A stretch of 64,000 nucleotides of DNA from Bradyrhizobium sp. (GTDB lineage Bacteria; Pseudomonadota; Alphaproteobacteria; Rhizobiales; Xanthobacteraceae). A model generated the notes under the pieces. The model was not told the origin of the DNA and ran no database searches. It saw only the letters and a list, made by a program, of their open reading frames with translations. The translations under genes were made by a program, and so were the position numbers. Below are positions 63,920-64,000 of this stretch, one piece after another (position 1 is the stretch's first letter; every line of letters begins with the position of its first letter). The DNA lies in NCBI RefSeq assembly GCF_016219575.1, contig NZ_JACRMG010000008.1, positions 37,618 to 101,617 on the forward strand, in the 5' to 3' direction.

Positions 63920-64000
63920 ATGGATACAGACAAGATTCGGACCGGAGTGCGCGACCGCCAGGCCGGCTTCCGAAGGGACAGCGAGAGAATTGCAGACGGT
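63920..64000 (+). CDS. Start of an unknown gene running off the window
   Basis: AAGGAGG at 63904-63910 followed by ATG at 63920 opens [20 protein letters not shown]... with GC-rich third positions to the end of the window. An alternative ATG at 63916 in another frame has lower third-position GC. Too short to identify. Confidence 0.4.
   Translation, partial: MDTDKIRTGVRDRQAGFRRDSERIADG

Overview
The window looks like chromosome of a Bradyrhizobium/Rhodopseudomonas-type alphaproteobacterium (Nitrobacteraceae, Hyphomicrobiales). The reasons are high-GC coding sequence with strong third-position GC, a CckA kinase and a CtrA-type TTAA-N7-TTAA box, an alphaproteobacterial SOS box (GAAC-N7-GAAC) before recA, and many short palindromic intergenic repeats of the kind scattered through Bradyrhizobium genomes. 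I see no tRNA, rRNA, CRISPR array, transposase or integrase. This is core and accessory chromosome rather than an obvious mobile island.

Layout. 1-8.9 kb: nitrate assimilation (NarK-type transporter, divergent nirB-nirD-nasA with overlapping or tight spacing), a PepSY membrane protein and a VOC protein. 9-14.6 kb: flagellar export and rod genes (fliO-fliP divergent from flgB-flgC-fliE-fliQ-fliR-flhB) with a perfect CtrA box before flgB. 14.8-17.4 kb: cckA, the kinase at the head of the CtrA pathway. 17.5-31.3 kb: Tim44-like protein, lectin-like secreted protein, MHYT-GGDEF-EAL protein, GST, GFA protein, class I fumarase, MaoC protein, YciB, and a TetR-controlled pair (membrane protein and carotenoid oxygenase) sharing near-identical operators. 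31.4-38.6 kb: SET-domain protein with an H1-like basic tail, a frameshifted small membrane gene, two XRE/MmyB-type regulators, a thioesterase, a DsbA/FrnE protein, and an overlapping pair of a FemAB/BcsL-like acetyltransferase and a JmjC-like cupin.

38.8-46.5 kb is the most system-like region. An ArsR-family regulator with the two cysteines (66 residues apart) of the SqrR/BigR/YgaV persulfide sensors sits on a palindrome between two gene sets: trxC-DUF2892-DUF302-ccoG leftwards, and adaptor-RND permease-AhpD-like protein rightwards. 46.5-52.3 kb carries fecR followed by a CHASE2-PAS-GGDEF-EAL protein, divergent from a TpsB outer-membrane transporter with no TpsA beside it. 52.3-58.6 kb holds small secreted and lipoproteins, a caspase-like peptidase, a PilZ protein, a PaaI thioesterase and small conserved genes, then a non-coding interspersed repeat. 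58.6-64 kb: recA with SOS box, a lower-GC DUF1835-like gene, gcvP, and the start of an unknown gene.

Common threads are motility and cell-cycle control (CtrA box, CckA, flagella), c-di-GMP signalling (two GGDEF-EAL proteins and PilZ), and redox/sulfur homeostasis (SqrR-like cluster, TrxC, DsbA, GST, GFA).
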